Origin: Mucilaginibacter lappiensis
GTDB lineage: Bacteria > Bacteroidota > Bacteroidia > Sphingobacteriales > Sphingobacteriaceae
Direction of reading: 5' to 3'
Assembly (NCBI RefSeq): GCF_900155965.1
Contig: NZ_FTMG01000006.1
Coordinates: forward strand, 248,001 to 312,000
Length of the DNA stretch: 64,000 nucleotides
The notes under the pieces are model-generated. The model searched no databases. It had not been told where the DNA came from and was given only the letters and a program-made list of their open reading frames with translations. The translations under genes were made by a program, and so were the position numbers. How positions within the stretch are numbered: the stretch's first letter is position 1; each line of letters opens with the position of its first letter. Of this stretch, positions 43,491-53,123 are shown piece after piece.

Positions 43491-44333
43491 TTATTCAAAA
43501 ACCTCCACATCGCCATCATGCAGGGCCCAAACCATATAAGGATGGGTGTCGGCATGATAAATATGACCATCGGCTGATATTCCAATGATGCCGGCAAACC
43601 CGTCAAAAGGTTTTAATTCATCGAGGGATTTGTGGGTAGCTACCGATATAGGCATGCCATCTGTAACCCGTGTAACAATTTTTGAAGCAACAGAACCGCT
43701 TACAATATCTTCGCCAACACCGGTGCAGGAGATACCAGCATGGGCATTGGCATAATTACCGGCAGTAGTAGCCGAATCGCTCACGCGGCCGGGAATCTCA
43801 AAGCCTTTGCCCCCGGTTGAGGTAGCCGCCGCCAGATCGCCGTAGATATCAAGCGCTACACAACCTACGGTACCCAGGCGGATAGAGTCGCGCAGTTTTT
43901 GTTCATATTCCTGGCGGCGCTGCGGGGTTTCGGGGTTATAATAGCCTATGCCATTTTCGGTAGCAAAATCCCGTGCTCCCTTGCCGCTCAACACCCGATC
44001 ATCATAAGCCAATAACTTTTCGGCTATACATATCGGGTTCTTCACATCCTCAATATTGATCACGCCCGAAAAGCGCTGTGTTTTACCATCCATCAGTGAG
44101 GCGCTTAACCTAATCCTGCCATCGCTTTGTATTTGTGAACCGGTACCAGCGTTAAACAGGTCGCAATCTTCCAACAGCCTAACCGTGTACACTACCGTTT
44201 CCAGCGCGTTATGCGTTTGCAGATATTTATGACCGGCCTCTACTATTTCTTTTAAAGCCTGTTGTTTGGCCTGCTTTACTTCCTGGTTGGTTCGCGATTC
44301 ACTAAAGAAACCGCCGTGTATTATGATCTTCAT
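43491..44333 (-). CDS. Isoaspartyl peptidase / L-asparaginase (Ntn hydrolase)
   Basis: ATG 44333 (MKIIIHGGFF) fits the family start; the ATG 72 bp upstream is less likely. The 280-residue precursor would self-cleave before Thr155 (LGTVGCVALD), exposing the catalytic Thr; the glycine-rich TSTGGKGFEIPGRVSDS and GTGVGE-like CTGVGED motifs match. It hydrolyses beta-aspartyl dipeptides, precisely the product of cyanophycinase, whose gene is next to it. Confidence 0.93.
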   Translation of the reverse strand: MKIIIHGGFFSESRTNQEVKQAKQQALKEIVEAGHKYLQTHNALETVVYTVRLLEDCDLFNAGTGSQIQSDGRIRLSASLMDGKTQRFSGVINIEDVKNPICIAEKLLAYDDRVLSGKGARDFATENGIGYYNPETPQRRQEYEQKLRDSIRLGTVGCVALDIYGDLAAATSTGGKGFEIPGRVSDSATTAGNYANAHAGISCTGVGEDIVSGSVASKIVTRVTDGMPISVATHKSLDELKPFDGFAGIIGISADGHIYHADTHPYMVWALHDGDVEVFE

Positions 44334-44413
44334 AGTAGGTTGAGTTAATTGATCAAAACTGTATAAACTATAACTCTTTTGTGATGGGTTTATTTTGAGT
44401 GGCACGAAGCCCT

Positions 44414-44531
44414 GCCCAGCCCCCTCTAAACGGCGAAGCCCTCATGTAATAATCTTCCCCGGCAGGGGAGACTTTTGATTGTCTTCTTGTTTTAAAGCCC
44501 TCCCTTCCGGGGAGGGTTTTGGTGGGGCCGG
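44414..44531. repeat. CT-rich palindromic repeat
   Basis: Arms AGCCCCCTCTAAACGG and CCGGGGAGGGTTTTGGTGGGG flank TCCCCGGCAGGGGAGA and a TTTT-rich loop. It fills the gap between the isoaspartyl peptidase and cyanophycinase genes. Members also lie at 48356-48450 and 59250-59366. Confidence 0.85.
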
Positions 44532-44532
44532 T

Positions 44533-45453
44533 TTATTGTAACAGGTCGCTATCAGGCGCCTGTATAAAAACGCCTTCTTCTACTTTAAGTGTTTTTTTTA
44601 TAATTAAACGGTGCTGGGAAAGGTCGTATATATCAAATATCGACATTACATGTACTTTAAGGTTATCGATAGATACCGGCGAGCCCATCTCCACATCGTA
44701 AATATTGGTTGCTACAATATTACGGCCATCTACCAGGATAATTAGTCCCGAGCCTATAGCTTCCATCATATTGCCTTCGGTGATCAGCAAGCCAGTATCT
44801 TCGCCTAGTCCAATACCTAAAATGCCGGGATTAGTAGCCACCGCGTACATTAAACGGCCAATACGGCCACGCTGTACAAAGTGGGTATCTACTATGACCG
44901 AGTCGATAAAGCCTAAACCGGCTGTGATCTGCACTTCGCCTTTGATCAGGGCTTCGTTACTTTGACCCCGGTAAATCATATGTGTGGATGCCGCCGCTGC
45001 GCCTGCAGACGTGCCTGCTATCACAAAATTTTCGTTTTGATAACGCTGTTTCAGTATCTGTAAAAATTCGGTACCGCCAAAAATAGCTGTTAGCCGCAAC
45101 TGGTCGCCACCGCTAAACATCACCACATCGGCTTTGCGAATCCGGTCGAGATATTCCGGGTTAGCCGCATCTTCTCGATTTTTAATATGCAATACGTTTA
45201 CATTGGTTACATTTAATTGCCCAAAAGCCTTTACATATTCGTCGCCAACCAGCTCCGGGATCTGCGAGGCTGTGGTTATTACTTCAATTAATGAACCTTC
45301 ATGCTTGTCAGATTCGGTAATAATTCGCTTTAAAATTCCCTGTTCAAAAAATTTAATATAATCGGGCTGCAAAATATGCTCCTGGATGGTCACGTTACTT
45401 CCCATGTCAACAGCGCCGCCTATAATGATTAGTTTTCCTTTCGGGACAGTCAT
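44533..45453 (-). CDS. cphB: Cyanophycinase
   Basis: 306 residues of the S51 peptidase family. The nucleophile Ser149 is in AGTSAGAAA, preceded by the GGDQ block at 115-118, and a later VDTHFVQRGRIGRL and GLGEDTGLL match cyanophycinase. It hydrolyses cyanophycin (multi-L-arginyl-poly-aspartate) to beta-Asp-Arg dipeptides. It is divergent from cyanophycin synthetase across a 267-bp region that must carry both promoters. Confidence 0.95.
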   Translation of the reverse strand: MTVPKGKLIIIGGAVDMGSNVTIQEHILQPDYIKFFEQGILKRIITESDKHEGSLIEVITTASQIPELVGDEYVKAFGQLNVTNVNVLHIKNREDAANPEYLDRIRKADVVMFSGGDQLRLTAIFGGTEFLQILKQRYQNENFVIAGTSAGAAAASTHMIYRGQSNEALIKGEVQITAGLGFIDSVIVDTHFVQRGRIGRLMYAVATNPGILGIGLGEDTGLLITEGNMMEAIGSGLIILVDGRNIVATNIYDVEMGSPVSIDNLKVHVMSIFDIYDLSQHRLIIKKTLKVEEGVFIQAPDSDLLQ

Positions 45454-45720
45454 AGTTCTTTTGTTTAGTTGAAGGGGCTGATTGGGCTATATCAGGCCGA
45501 CCGAGTTAGCCTAAATTGGGCAATATCCCATAAATAACCACTTACTCCGTCAACTTTTTCACCTAATCAACCGGTTTTAAATACAAATTAAGATAAAAAC
45601 CCGCACAAACGCAGGCTGTTGTGAACATTTAATGCTTTTTACCTGCAAAAGTTTTATTTACACTATTAAGTTTTATAGTTTTAAAGAAATTAAGCCGGCT
45701 TAAATTTTTGTAACCAAGGT

Positions 45721-48354
45721 ATGAAGATCGAGAATATACAAGTGTTACGCGGACCAAACATCTGGAGCATCCGTCGTAAAAAATTAATACAAATGCGGCT
45801 TGACCTGCAGCAGATGGAGCATAAGCCCACCAATGAAATTGAGGGCTTTTATGACCGGTTGGAGAGGCTGTTGCCAAGCCTGTACAGTCATCGTTGCTCA
45901 CCAGGCGTACCGGGCGGATTTTTTCAGCGGGTGGTAGCAGGCACCTGGATGGGGCACGTAATAGAACACATCGCATTAGAGATACAAACCCTGGCGGGCA
46001 TGGATACAGGCTTTGGCCGCACCCGCGAAACCAAAAGCAAAGGTGTATATAATGTAGTATTTGCCTACCTGGAAGAAAAGGTGGGTGTTTTTGCCGCCGA
46101 ATCGGCCGTGCGTATAGCCGAAGCCTTAATAGCGGGCGATGACTATGCCATGCAATTGGAAGATGATATACAACAGATGCGCGAGATACGGGAAAATACC
46201 CGCCTGGGACCAAGCACCGGCTCTATTGTGGAAGAAGCCATTGCCCGCGATATTCCCTGGATCAGGTTGAATAACCAATCTCTTGTACAGTTGGGTTATG
46301 GTAAAAACCAGGTACGCTTCCGGGCTACCATGACCGAAAAAACCAGCAGCATAGCCGTTGACATTGCCAGCAATAAAGACGAAACCAAACGTATGCTGCA
46401 GGAACAGGCTATCCCTGTTGCCAAAGGCATCACTATATCTTCTCTGGAAGGTGTTGCCGAGGCAATACGCAAAGTAGGTTTCCCATTGGTATTTAAACCA
46501 TTGGATGGTAACCACGGTCGTGGTATCTCCATCAATATTAAAACTGAGGAGGATGCTATCGCAGCTTATGAACATGCCGCTAAAATATCGCGCCGGGTAA
46601 TTGTAGAGCGCTTTGTTTCCGGTTATGATTTCCGCGTACTGGTGATCGATAACAAAATGGTGGCGGCCGCCCTTCGCGATCCGGCACATATTATAGGTGA
46701 CGGCACCCTCACCATACAGGAACTGATTGACAAAGAAAATGCCGACCCACGCCGCGGCTATGGACATGAGAAGGTTTTAACCCTCATCGACATCGATCGC
46801 GATACGCTCGACCTGCTGGAGAAGAAAGGTTACACACTGGAGACCGTACCCGCAAAAGGCGAAAAGATCTTTGTAAAATCAACTGCCAACCTAAGCACCG
46901 GTGGTACTTCTGTTGATGTAACCGACCATGTTCATCCGCAGAATATTTTTATCTGCGAGCGCATTTCCAAAATTATTGGTCTGGATATATGCGGTATTGA
47001 TATTATGGCCGAAAACCTCACCGAACCGTTGACCGAAAACGGCGGTGTGGTGTTGGAAGTAAATGCCGCGCCGGGCTTCCGGATGCACATTGCACCCAGC
47101 GAGGGCCTGCCGCGCAATGTAGCCGGGCATGTGCTGGATATGCTTTATCCTACCGGCAAATCGGCACGGATACCCATTATTGCCGTTACCGGTACCAATG
47201 GTAAAACCACAACCACGCGCCTGATTGCCCACATTGTAAAAAACAATGGCCACAGGGTAGGTTTTACCACCTCAGATGGCATTTACGTACAGAACAACAT
47301 GATGCTGAAGGGCGATACAACCGGCCCGGTAAGCAGCGAATTTATATTACGCGACCCTACGGTTGATTTTGCCGTGTTGGAAACCGCACGCGGCGGTATT
47401 CTTCGTTCGGGTCTGGGTTTTGGTTTTTGTGATATTGGCGTAGTGACCAACATACAGGAAGATCACCTGGGATTGGCCGATATCCATTCGCTTGATGACC
47501 TGGCCCGTGTAAAAAGCGTGGTACTGAACTCCGTAAAAAAAGATGGCTGGGGTGTTTTAAATGCCGATAACGAGCATTGCGTGCGCATTGGCAACAAGGC
47601 TGACTGCAATATTGCCTATTTCAGTTTAAATGAAAACAACCCCATCATCAAATCGCATTGCCGTAAGGGTGGCATAGCTGCCATTTGCGAAAACGGCTTT
47701 ATTACCATTCAAAAAGGCGACTGGAAGATCCGCGTGCAGCGTACCATACTGATCCCGCTAACCTTTGGGGGTACGGTTCCATTCATGATCGAGAACGTCC
47801 TGGCCGCTACGCTGGCCTCGTTTTTATGGGGATTCAAGACCGAGGATATTAAAATGTCTTTGGAAACCTTTATCCCATCGGCAGCGCAAACGCCGGGCAG
47901 GATGAACATCTTTGAGTTCAAGGATTTCCGTTTTATGATCGATTTTGCGCACAATCCAGATGGCTATAACGGGATCAAGGCGTTTTTAAGCCATATCGAT
48001 TCTCCACTCAAAATAGGTATTATAGCCGGCACCGGTGACAGGCGCGATGACGACATCCGCGAGTTGGGTAAATTATCGGCCGAGATGTTTGATTACATCA
48101 TCCTGCGCCAGGAAAAACACCTGCGCGGCCGTACTGCCGAAAACATCATTGGCTTATTGAAAGAGGGTATAGCGTCTGTTGATGTGAATAAGCCTGTAGA
48201 GATAGTACCTAAAGAGGTCGACGCCATAAAACATGCCATGAGTCTGGCCAAACCCGGCACCTTCATTACCGCCCTGAGCGATGTGATAGACAACGCCATC
48301 GAAACTGTACAAAACTACCAGGAACAAGAGAGGAACGGGCTGTTTAACGTGTAG
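45721..48354 (+). CDS. cphA: Cyanophycin synthetase
   Basis: 877 residues, the usual length. The N-terminal domain (1-160) starts MKIENIQVLRGPNIWS; an ATP-grasp domain (about 215-470, KPLDGNHGRGI) adds Asp, and a Mur-ligase-like domain (about 480-870, P-loop GTNGKTTT at 491-498) adds Arg to the side chain. Together they polymerise Asp and Arg without ribosomes to make a nitrogen store. With the neighbouring cyanophycinase and isoaspartyl peptidase the whole cycle of storage and release is encoded. A near-consensus -7 box (AATTTTTG) ends 10 bp before the ATG. Confidence 0.96.
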   Translation: MKIENIQVLRGPNIWSIRRKKLIQMRLDLQQMEHKPTNEIEGFYDRLERLLPSLYSHRCSPGVPGGFFQRVVAGTWMGHVIEHIALEIQTLAGMDTGFGRTRETKSKGVYNVVFAYLEEKVGVFAAESAVRIAEALIAGDDYAMQLEDDIQQMREIRENTRLGPSTGSIVEEAIARDIPWIRLNNQSLVQLGYGKNQVRFRATMTEKTSSIAVDIASNKDETKRMLQEQAIPVAKGITISSLEGVAEAIRKVGFPLVFKPLDGNHGRGISINIKTEEDAIAAYEHAAKISRRVIVERFVSGYDFRVLVIDNKMVAAALRDPAHIIGDGTLTIQELIDKENADPRRGYGHEKVLTLIDIDRDTLDLLEKKGYTLETVPAKGEKIFVKSTANLSTGGTSVDVTDHVHPQNIFICERISKIIGLDICGIDIMAENLTEPLTENGGVVLEVNAAPGFRMHIAPSEGLPRNVAGHVLDMLYPTGKSARIPIIAVTGTNGKTTTTRLIAHIVKNNGHRVGFTTSDGIYVQNNMMLKGDTTGPVSSEFILRDPTVDFAVLETARGGILRSGLGFGFCDIGVVTNIQEDHLGLADIHSLDDLARVKSVVLNSVKKDGWGVLNADNEHCVRIGNKADCNIAYFSLNENNPIIKSHCRKGGIAAICENGFITIQKGDWKIRVQRTILIPLTFGGTVPFMIENVLAATLASFLWGFKTEDIKMSLETFIPSAAQTPGRMNIFEFKDFRFMIDFAHNPDGYNGIKAFLSHIDSPLKIGIIAGTGDRRDDDIRELGKLSAEMFDYIILRQEKHLRGRTAENIIGLLKEGIASVDVNKPVEIVPKEVDAIKHAMSLAKPGTFITALSDVIDNAIETVQNYQEQERNGLFNV

Positions 48355-48355
48355 A

Positions 48356-48450
48356 GCGGCCCCTTCTAAATCTCCCCCGGTAGGGGAGACTTTTGATTAT
48401 CTTTTTATCTTAAAGCCCTCCCTTCCGGGGAGGGCTGGGTGGGGCTGGTG
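48356..48450. repeat. CT-rich palindromic repeat read into the glycosylase gene
   Basis: Arms CCCCTTCTAAATCTCCCC and CGGGGAGGGCTGGGTGGGG. Its right half (48410-48450) forms the last 14 codons of the minus-strand DNA glycosylase gene. Confidence 0.88.
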
Positions 48451-49084
48451 TTCGCGCGCTCAGGTAATAATGCCACAGCAACATACTCGCCACCGTACGG
48501 TATGGCACCCATTTTTCGGCTATGGCTATCACCTCCTCGCGGGTAGTTTCTTTGGGTAATGATTTTACTCTTTTTAGCGCATTCACGGCGGCCAGATCAC
48601 CGATGGGGAAAATATCGGCGTGTTGCAGTACAAACATCAGGTATACATCGGCGGTCCAGTTACCAATGCCTTTGAGGGCGGTTAGTTTGGTACGGATAAC
48701 ATCGTCGGACAATTGTTCCAGTTCGGTCAGGTTGATCTGCCCGCTCAGGATGGCCTCGGCCAGGTATTTGGTATACGTAGTTTTTTGGCGACTGAAATAA
48801 CAGGCTTTAAATTCCTCATCCTTCAACAGCAATACCCTTGCCGGGGTAATTTCCTGTATATACTCCTTTAATTTATTTAACGCCGATAAAGCAGAGGCCA
48901 ACGAAACCTGTTGCTCCAGGATAATGTGCACCAAAGTTTCAAACGTATTGGGCCTCGACCATAATGGTGGATAACCATGCGCCTTGATGATATTGGCCAG
49001 GTCGGCATCTGATTGGGCAAGCTTATCGCAAATAGAATGGTAGTTGGAATGGTTAAACTGTTTTAACATAGGGATGTTGATCAA
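48410..49084 (-). CDS. DNA-3-methyladenine glycosylase (AlkA-like, HhH-GPD)
   Basis: 224 residues. The helix-hairpin-helix is LKGIGNWTADVYLMF (137-151) and the catalytic Asp is D163 in PIGDLAAVNAL; both are family hallmarks. It removes alkylated bases to start base-excision repair. The final 14 residues (RTPAPPSPPRKGGL) are encoded by the CT-rich palindromic repeat downstream, so the natural stop codon has been displaced. The start at 49084 or 49069 are both possible. Confidence 0.92.
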   Translation of the reverse strand: MINIPMLKQFNHSNYHSICDKLAQSDADLANIIKAHGYPPLWSRPNTFETLVHIILEQQVSLASALSALNKLKEYIQEITPARVLLLKDEEFKACYFSRQKTTYTKYLAEAILSGQINLTELEQLSDDVIRTKLTALKGIGNWTADVYLMFVLQHADIFPIGDLAAVNALKRVKSLPKETTREEVIAIAEKWVPYRTVASMLLWHYYLSARTPAPPSPPRKGGL

Positions 49085-49134
49085 TTGATGCTTTTCACAA
49101 AATAAATAATTATTTTAGCATTAAATTCAATGGT

Positions 49135-49368
49135 ATGGACATTCAAGCAGAAAAGTTGAGTCTTTTACAAACTATTTTAAACTCCAACGATGAGGGTTTA
49201 ATTATGGATGTGAAAGCCTTTTTATCTGGCAGAAAAGCCGACTGGTTTGATGAACTGGGAACTGAACAACAAAAAGACATATTGGAGAGTATATCAGAAG
49301 CCGATCGTGGCGAAACTGTTCCTCATGCCGAAGTGGTAAAACTATTCGGAAAATGGGGATTGAAATAG
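49135..49368 (+). CDS. Putative antitoxin of a type II module
   Basis: A 77-residue, acidic, helical protein with the pattern of small antitoxins that precede ParE/RelE toxins (KADWFDELGTEQQKDILES). Its last five codons overlap the toxin start by 16 bp, the usual coupling of such pairs. I see no clear DNA-binding motif, so the antitoxin family is uncertain. Confidence 0.8.
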   Translation: MDIQAEKLSLLQTILNSNDEGLIMDVKAFLSGRKADWFDELGTEQQKDILESISEADRGETVPHAEVVKLFGKWGLK

Positions 49369-49655
49369 TATGGACCCAAAAAGCTGTTGAAACATTTGGC
49401 AAAAGAATAGCTTATTTACAAGAACACTGGACAGAAAAAGAGATATTTAACTTTACAGCCCGTGTAAACGAATATCTCGAAACATTGCAAACTCAACCTT
49501 TAATGTTTCGTAAATCTGTCAGGATAAAACATACACATATCGGTGTAATCATAAAACAAGTTTCACTCGTTTACAGAATAAAACCTAAAAGTCAGCGCAT
49601 TGAACTGATTGCGTTTATTGACAATAGACAAAATCCCAGGAAAAACAAAAGTTAA
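49353..49655 (+). CDS. ParE/RelE-family toxin
   Basis: A 100-residue basic protein with the ParE/RelE fold pattern: IVWTQKAVETFGKRIAYLQE at the N-terminus, a central ARVNEYLETLQTQPLMFRKS, and the C-terminal VSLVYRIKPKSQRIELIAFIDNR core. RelE members cut mRNA on ribosomes and ParE members poison gyrase; the sequence alone does not decide. It follows and overlaps its antitoxin. Confidence 0.85.
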   Translation: MGIEIVWTQKAVETFGKRIAYLQEHWTEKEIFNFTARVNEYLETLQTQPLMFRKSVRIKHTHIGVIIKQVSLVYRIKPKSQRIELIAFIDNRQNPRKNKS

Positions 49656-49716
49656 ACACCGATTAAATTACTAATTTTTTTAGGATTTAGCATTTAGTTT
49701 TCTGAATTTTACCTTT

Positions 49717-50997
49717 ATGAACAATCTGCCTCCTTTAGCCGAACGTATGCGCCCGGGATCGCTCGACGATTATGTGGGCCAAAAACACCTTGTAGGGCCG
49801 GGTGCGGTTTTACGTAAAGCCATTGAATCGGGCTCACTGCCATCCATGCTATTCTGGGGGCCTCCCGGTGTTGGTAAAACTACTTTAGCTTATATTATTT
49901 CGCAGTCCTTATACCGGCCGTTCTTTTCCCTGAGTGCCATTAACTCTGGTGTAAAAGATGTTCGGGAGGTGATTGAAAAAGCATCCCAGTTGAAAGAACT
50001 GGGCGAAACCTTACCCGTATTGTTTATTGACGAGATCCACCGCTTCTCCAAATCGCAGCAGGATTCATTATTAGGCGCTGTAGAGCGCGGCATTGTAACC
50101 CTCATTGGTGCAACTACCGAAAATCCATCGTTCGAGGTGATCTCGGCTTTGCTCTCCCGTTGCCAGGTATATATCCTGCAGTCCCTCGCAGAGGAAGACT
50201 TGCTCAACCTGCTTGACAAAGCCATGAAGGAAGATGTGGTATTGAAAGATAAAAAGATCGTCATCAAAGACCATGAAGCACTCCTCCGGCTTTCCGGCGG
50301 CGATGCCCGTAAACTGCTCAATATATTCGAGCTGTTGGTAAATGCCTTTGATACCGATGAAATAGTTTTAACAGACGAGGTAGTGCTGGAACATGTACAG
50401 CAAAACATGGCCCTGTATGATAAAACCGGCGAGCAGCATTATGATATTATTTCGGCCTTTATCAAATCCATGCGGGGATCTGACCCTAATGGCGCGGTGT
50501 ACTGGCTGGCCCGCATGATCGTAGGCGGAGAAGACCCTTTATTCATCGCCCGTCGTATGCTCATCCTCGCGTCCGAAGATATTGGCAATGCCAATCCCAA
50601 TGCTCTTTTACTGGCCCAAAGTTGTTTTGAGGCTGTCAATAAGATCGGCATGCCTGAGTCGCAATTGATATTATCACAAACGGCTATCTACCTGGCCACA
50701 TCGGCCAAAAGCAATTCGGCTACCACGGCTATTGGGGCGGCTATAGCATTGGTACGTCAAACCGGCGATCTGCCTGTTCCACTACATTTGCGTAATGCCC
50801 CGACCAAATTCATGAAAAACATTGGCTATGGTAAAGATTATAAATACGCCCACAGCTACGAAGGCAATTTTACCGATCTGGATTTTTTACCCGATGCCAT
50901 CCGCGGTACTCAGATCTATCAGCCCGGCAATAATGCCAAAGAGAATGAATCAAAAGAAAAGCTCAGAAAACTCTGGGGCGACAGGTATAAGTATTAG
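49717..50997 (+). CDS. rarA: Replication-associated recombination protein A
   Basis: A 426-residue AAA+ ATPase (RarA/MgsA, relative of human WRNIP1) that acts at stalled replication forks. Motifs: PPLAERMRPGSLDDYVGQKHL at the N-terminus, Walker A GPPGVGKTT (near 48), Walker B DEIHRFSKSQQD, and sensor GATTENPSF; the C-terminal tetramerisation region ends KLRKLWGDRYKY. The length is normal. A TACCTTTA -7-like box overlaps the start codon. Confidence 0.96.
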   Translation: MNNLPPLAERMRPGSLDDYVGQKHLVGPGAVLRKAIESGSLPSMLFWGPPGVGKTTLAYIISQSLYRPFFSLSAINSGVKDVREVIEKASQLKELGETLPVLFIDEIHRFSKSQQDSLLGAVERGIVTLIGATTENPSFEVISALLSRCQVYILQSLAEEDLLNLLDKAMKEDVVLKDKKIVIKDHEALLRLSGGDARKLLNIFELLVNAFDTDEIVLTDEVVLEHVQQNMALYDKTGEQHYDIISAFIKSMRGSDPNGAVYWLARMIVGGEDPLFIARRMLILASEDIGNANPNALLLAQSCFEAVNKIGMPESQLILSQTAIYLATSAKSNSATTAIGAAIALVRQTGDLPVPLHLRNAPTKFMKNIGYGKDYKYAHSYEGNFTDLDFLPDAIRGTQIYQPGNNAKENESKEKLRKLWGDRYKY

Positions 50998-51007
50998 TTT
51001 GGAGAAT

Positions 51008-51093
51008 TAGGATATAAGAGCCAGGAATCAAGAGAGAAAAAGCGGTTGATGCCTTTCCTTTGTCCTGATTCTTGACTCTAATATCTTGCCTCT
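51008..51093. repeat. GATATAAGAGCC inverted repeat
   Basis: GATATAAGAGCCAGGAATCA pairs with TCCTGATTCTTGACTCTAAT (about 19 of 24 paired). A related copy lies at 51557-51602, so the two flank the small secreted-protein gene at 51092-51442. Confidence 0.7.
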
Positions 51094-51442
51094 ATTTATC
51101 CTTTGTGAAAAAAAACCTGGATACGTTTTCGTCACCTAAAATTTTTGCACTCGAAACAGTAACCAGTTTCCAACCATCAATATAATAGGGTTCCAATAGC
51201 TTCATGATCTGGTTTTCATGGGCCGCTTCTACATCTTTCGCTTTAACCTTGAGATTAAATTCCACATATTTCTGAACTTGTGCCGTATCATCCCGGTTAA
51301 TGAACATATTTGGATCATGCCCCCGTCCGGAGTATGTTTCTATAATGGAGATGGTCATATGCCTGGTTTTAGTACTTTGCTGGGCAAAGGCATGATAAAC
51401 CGAACCGATAATCAATATCGGGATCAGAATTGCTGTTTTCAT
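51092..51442 (-). CDS. Small secreted protein of unknown function
   Basis: 116 residues with a signal peptide (cleaved after HAFAQ). The mature part (about 96 residues) reads ITIETYSGRG-like TISIIETYSGRGHDPNMF and EFNLKVKAKDVEAAHENQIM, and has no motif I recognise. It is bracketed by two copies of the GATATAAGAGCC-type repeat. Confidence 0.65.
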   Translation of the reverse strand: MKTAILIPILIIGSVYHAFAQQSTKTRHMTISIIETYSGRGHDPNMFINRDDTAQVQKYVEFNLKVKAKDVEAAHENQIMKLLEPYYIDGWKLVTVSSAKILGDENVSRFFFTKDK

Positions 51443-51556
51443 AGTTGAGTTTGAGTTGTTGTTTAATTGATAGACTAATTCTTTTATATTGGTTTAATGC
51501 ACTTACAACTAATATTTTAAAGACACTTGCCAGCCTCTGCAAGATTTACAGGGATT

Positions 51557-51602
51557 GTTTTCCTTCTCTCTTGATTCTTGACTCTTATATCTTAACTCTT
51601 AT
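51557..51602. repeat. GATATAAGAGCC-family repeat, second copy
   Basis: CTCTCTTGATTCTTGACTCT and TATATCTTAACTCTT, the reverse orientation of the 51008-51093 element's right arm. Confidence 0.65.
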
Positions 51603-51646
51603 TTTGTATATTGAGCCCTTACTTAACCTAATACTTTAAACAGCCC

Positions 51647-53122
51647 ATGGTATCTACTTTCATCAGGCACGAATTAAAAGCTTTCTGGCGATCAAAAAAC
51701 ACAGGTAAAAGCGTTGCTATACGCGTGGTCATGGCGCTGCTCATTCTCTATTTATTTTTAAATGTATTATTTGTAGGCATCTTTTTAGACAAGCTTCTGG
51801 GAGAAATATTCGCCAATGATGACCTGGTTAAATCATTTTGCGGTATCCTGCTCATCTATTTTTTGTTTGATTTGCTGATGCGCCTGCAATTACAGGAATT
51901 ACCTACCTTAAGGGTACAACCTTATCTGCATCTGCCCATTAAAAGAAATACCCTGGTAAGATACCTGGCACTGACCGCCGTTTTTTCGGTATTTAACCTG
52001 TGGCCTTTTGTATTGTTTCTGCCCTTCATATTCAAGATTATTGCTCCAGATTCTGGTTTTGTTACCGCTCTTGCTTTTATTATAGCCATTGCGGGGCTCA
52101 CCGTTTTTAATAATTACCTGGCATTGTACATCAAAAGAAAATCGAACTTAAACGGCTGGGTTTTCCTGGTTTCGGCAGTTGTATTGATATTGATCACCTC
52201 CTGCGATTTTAAATGGCACTTATATTCCCTGCACGATATCTCTTATGCTTTTTTCGGTCGCCTGGTTACTTTCCCTGTTCTGGCTATTGTGCCATTAGTT
52301 TTAGGAATTGTGATGTACTATTTTAATTTCCTGTACCTCAAACAAAACATGTACCTGGAAGAACTTACGGCGCATAAAGTAAAAATATATAAAAGCAGTA
52401 CTGATATTCCGGTACTGGCCCGCTTTGGCGCCGTTGGCGACCTGGCTGCAAACGAAATAAAACTGATACTCCGCAACAAGCGGCCACGCTCGGCCCTGGT
52501 TATGGGTTTGTTCTTTATGTTTTACGGGCTTATATTTTACACTAACAGCCACTACGGCCAAAACTGGTACATTTTTGTGGGCATGTTTATGACCGGTATA
52601 TTCATTATTAGCTACGGCCAGTTCATGTTTAGCTGGCAGGCCTCACATTTTGACGGTATCCTGGTAAGTAACATTAGTTTTTCTGATTTTTTAAAGGCCA
52701 AATACCTGCTGTTTACCATGGTATCAACAGTAGCCTTTTTATTAACCACGCCTTACGCTTATTTTGGCTGGAAGATAGTGGTAGTACATTTTGTAATGTA
52801 TTTATGGAACATCGGCATCAATACCACGATGGTGCTGTTTTTTGCCAACCGCAATTTTAAACGCATCGACTTATCAAAAGGCGCATCATTTAACTGGGAA
52901 GGTGTTGGTGCAACCCAATTATTATTGTCGTTCCCGCTTATTTTAGCACCATATCTTGTTTACCTGCCCTTTATGGTTTTTAAACATCCCGACATGGGAC
53001 TGATAGCTCTGGGAGTTATTGCCACTTTATTTATACTAACCCGTAATTATTGGATAAAACAACTGGAAGCCGATTATTACTCCAAAAGATACCAGATAGC
53101 CGAAGGCTTCAGAAACAAATAA
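51647..53122 (+). CDS. DUF5687 ABC-exporter permease
   Basis: 491 residues with about ten membrane segments and the conserved N-terminal FIRHELKAFWRSKNTGKSV of the DUF5687 family of exporter permeases. It is followed after 1 bp by its ATPase gene, so the two make one complex. The substrate is unknown; such pairs are common in Bacteroidota and may export lipids, peptides or drugs. Confidence 0.86.
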   Translation: MVSTFIRHELKAFWRSKNTGKSVAIRVVMALLILYLFLNVLFVGIFLDKLLGEIFANDDLVKSFCGILLIYFLFDLLMRLQLQELPTLRVQPYLHLPIKRNTLVRYLALTAVFSVFNLWPFVLFLPFIFKIIAPDSGFVTALAFIIAIAGLTVFNNYLALYIKRKSNLNGWVFLVSAVVLILITSCDFKWHLYSLHDISYAFFGRLVTFPVLAIVPLVLGIVMYYFNFLYLKQNMYLEELTAHKVKIYKSSTDIPVLARFGAVGDLAANEIKLILRNKRPRSALVMGLFFMFYGLIFYTNSHYGQNWYIFVGMFMTGIFIISYGQFMFSWQASHFDGILVSNISFSDFLKAKYLLFTMVSTVAFLLTTPYAYFGWKIVVVHFVMYLWNIGINTTMVLFFANRNFKRIDLSKGASFNWEGVGATQLLLSFPLILAPYLVYLPFMVFKHPDMGLIALGVIATLFILTRNYWIKQLEADYYSKRYQIAEGFRNK

Positions 53123-53123
53123 T

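Noticed and set aside
46126..46767. Long minus-strand open frame inside cphA
   Set aside because: It mirrors the codon pattern of cphA on the other strand and lacks a recognisable domain; the plus-strand gene accounts for the region.
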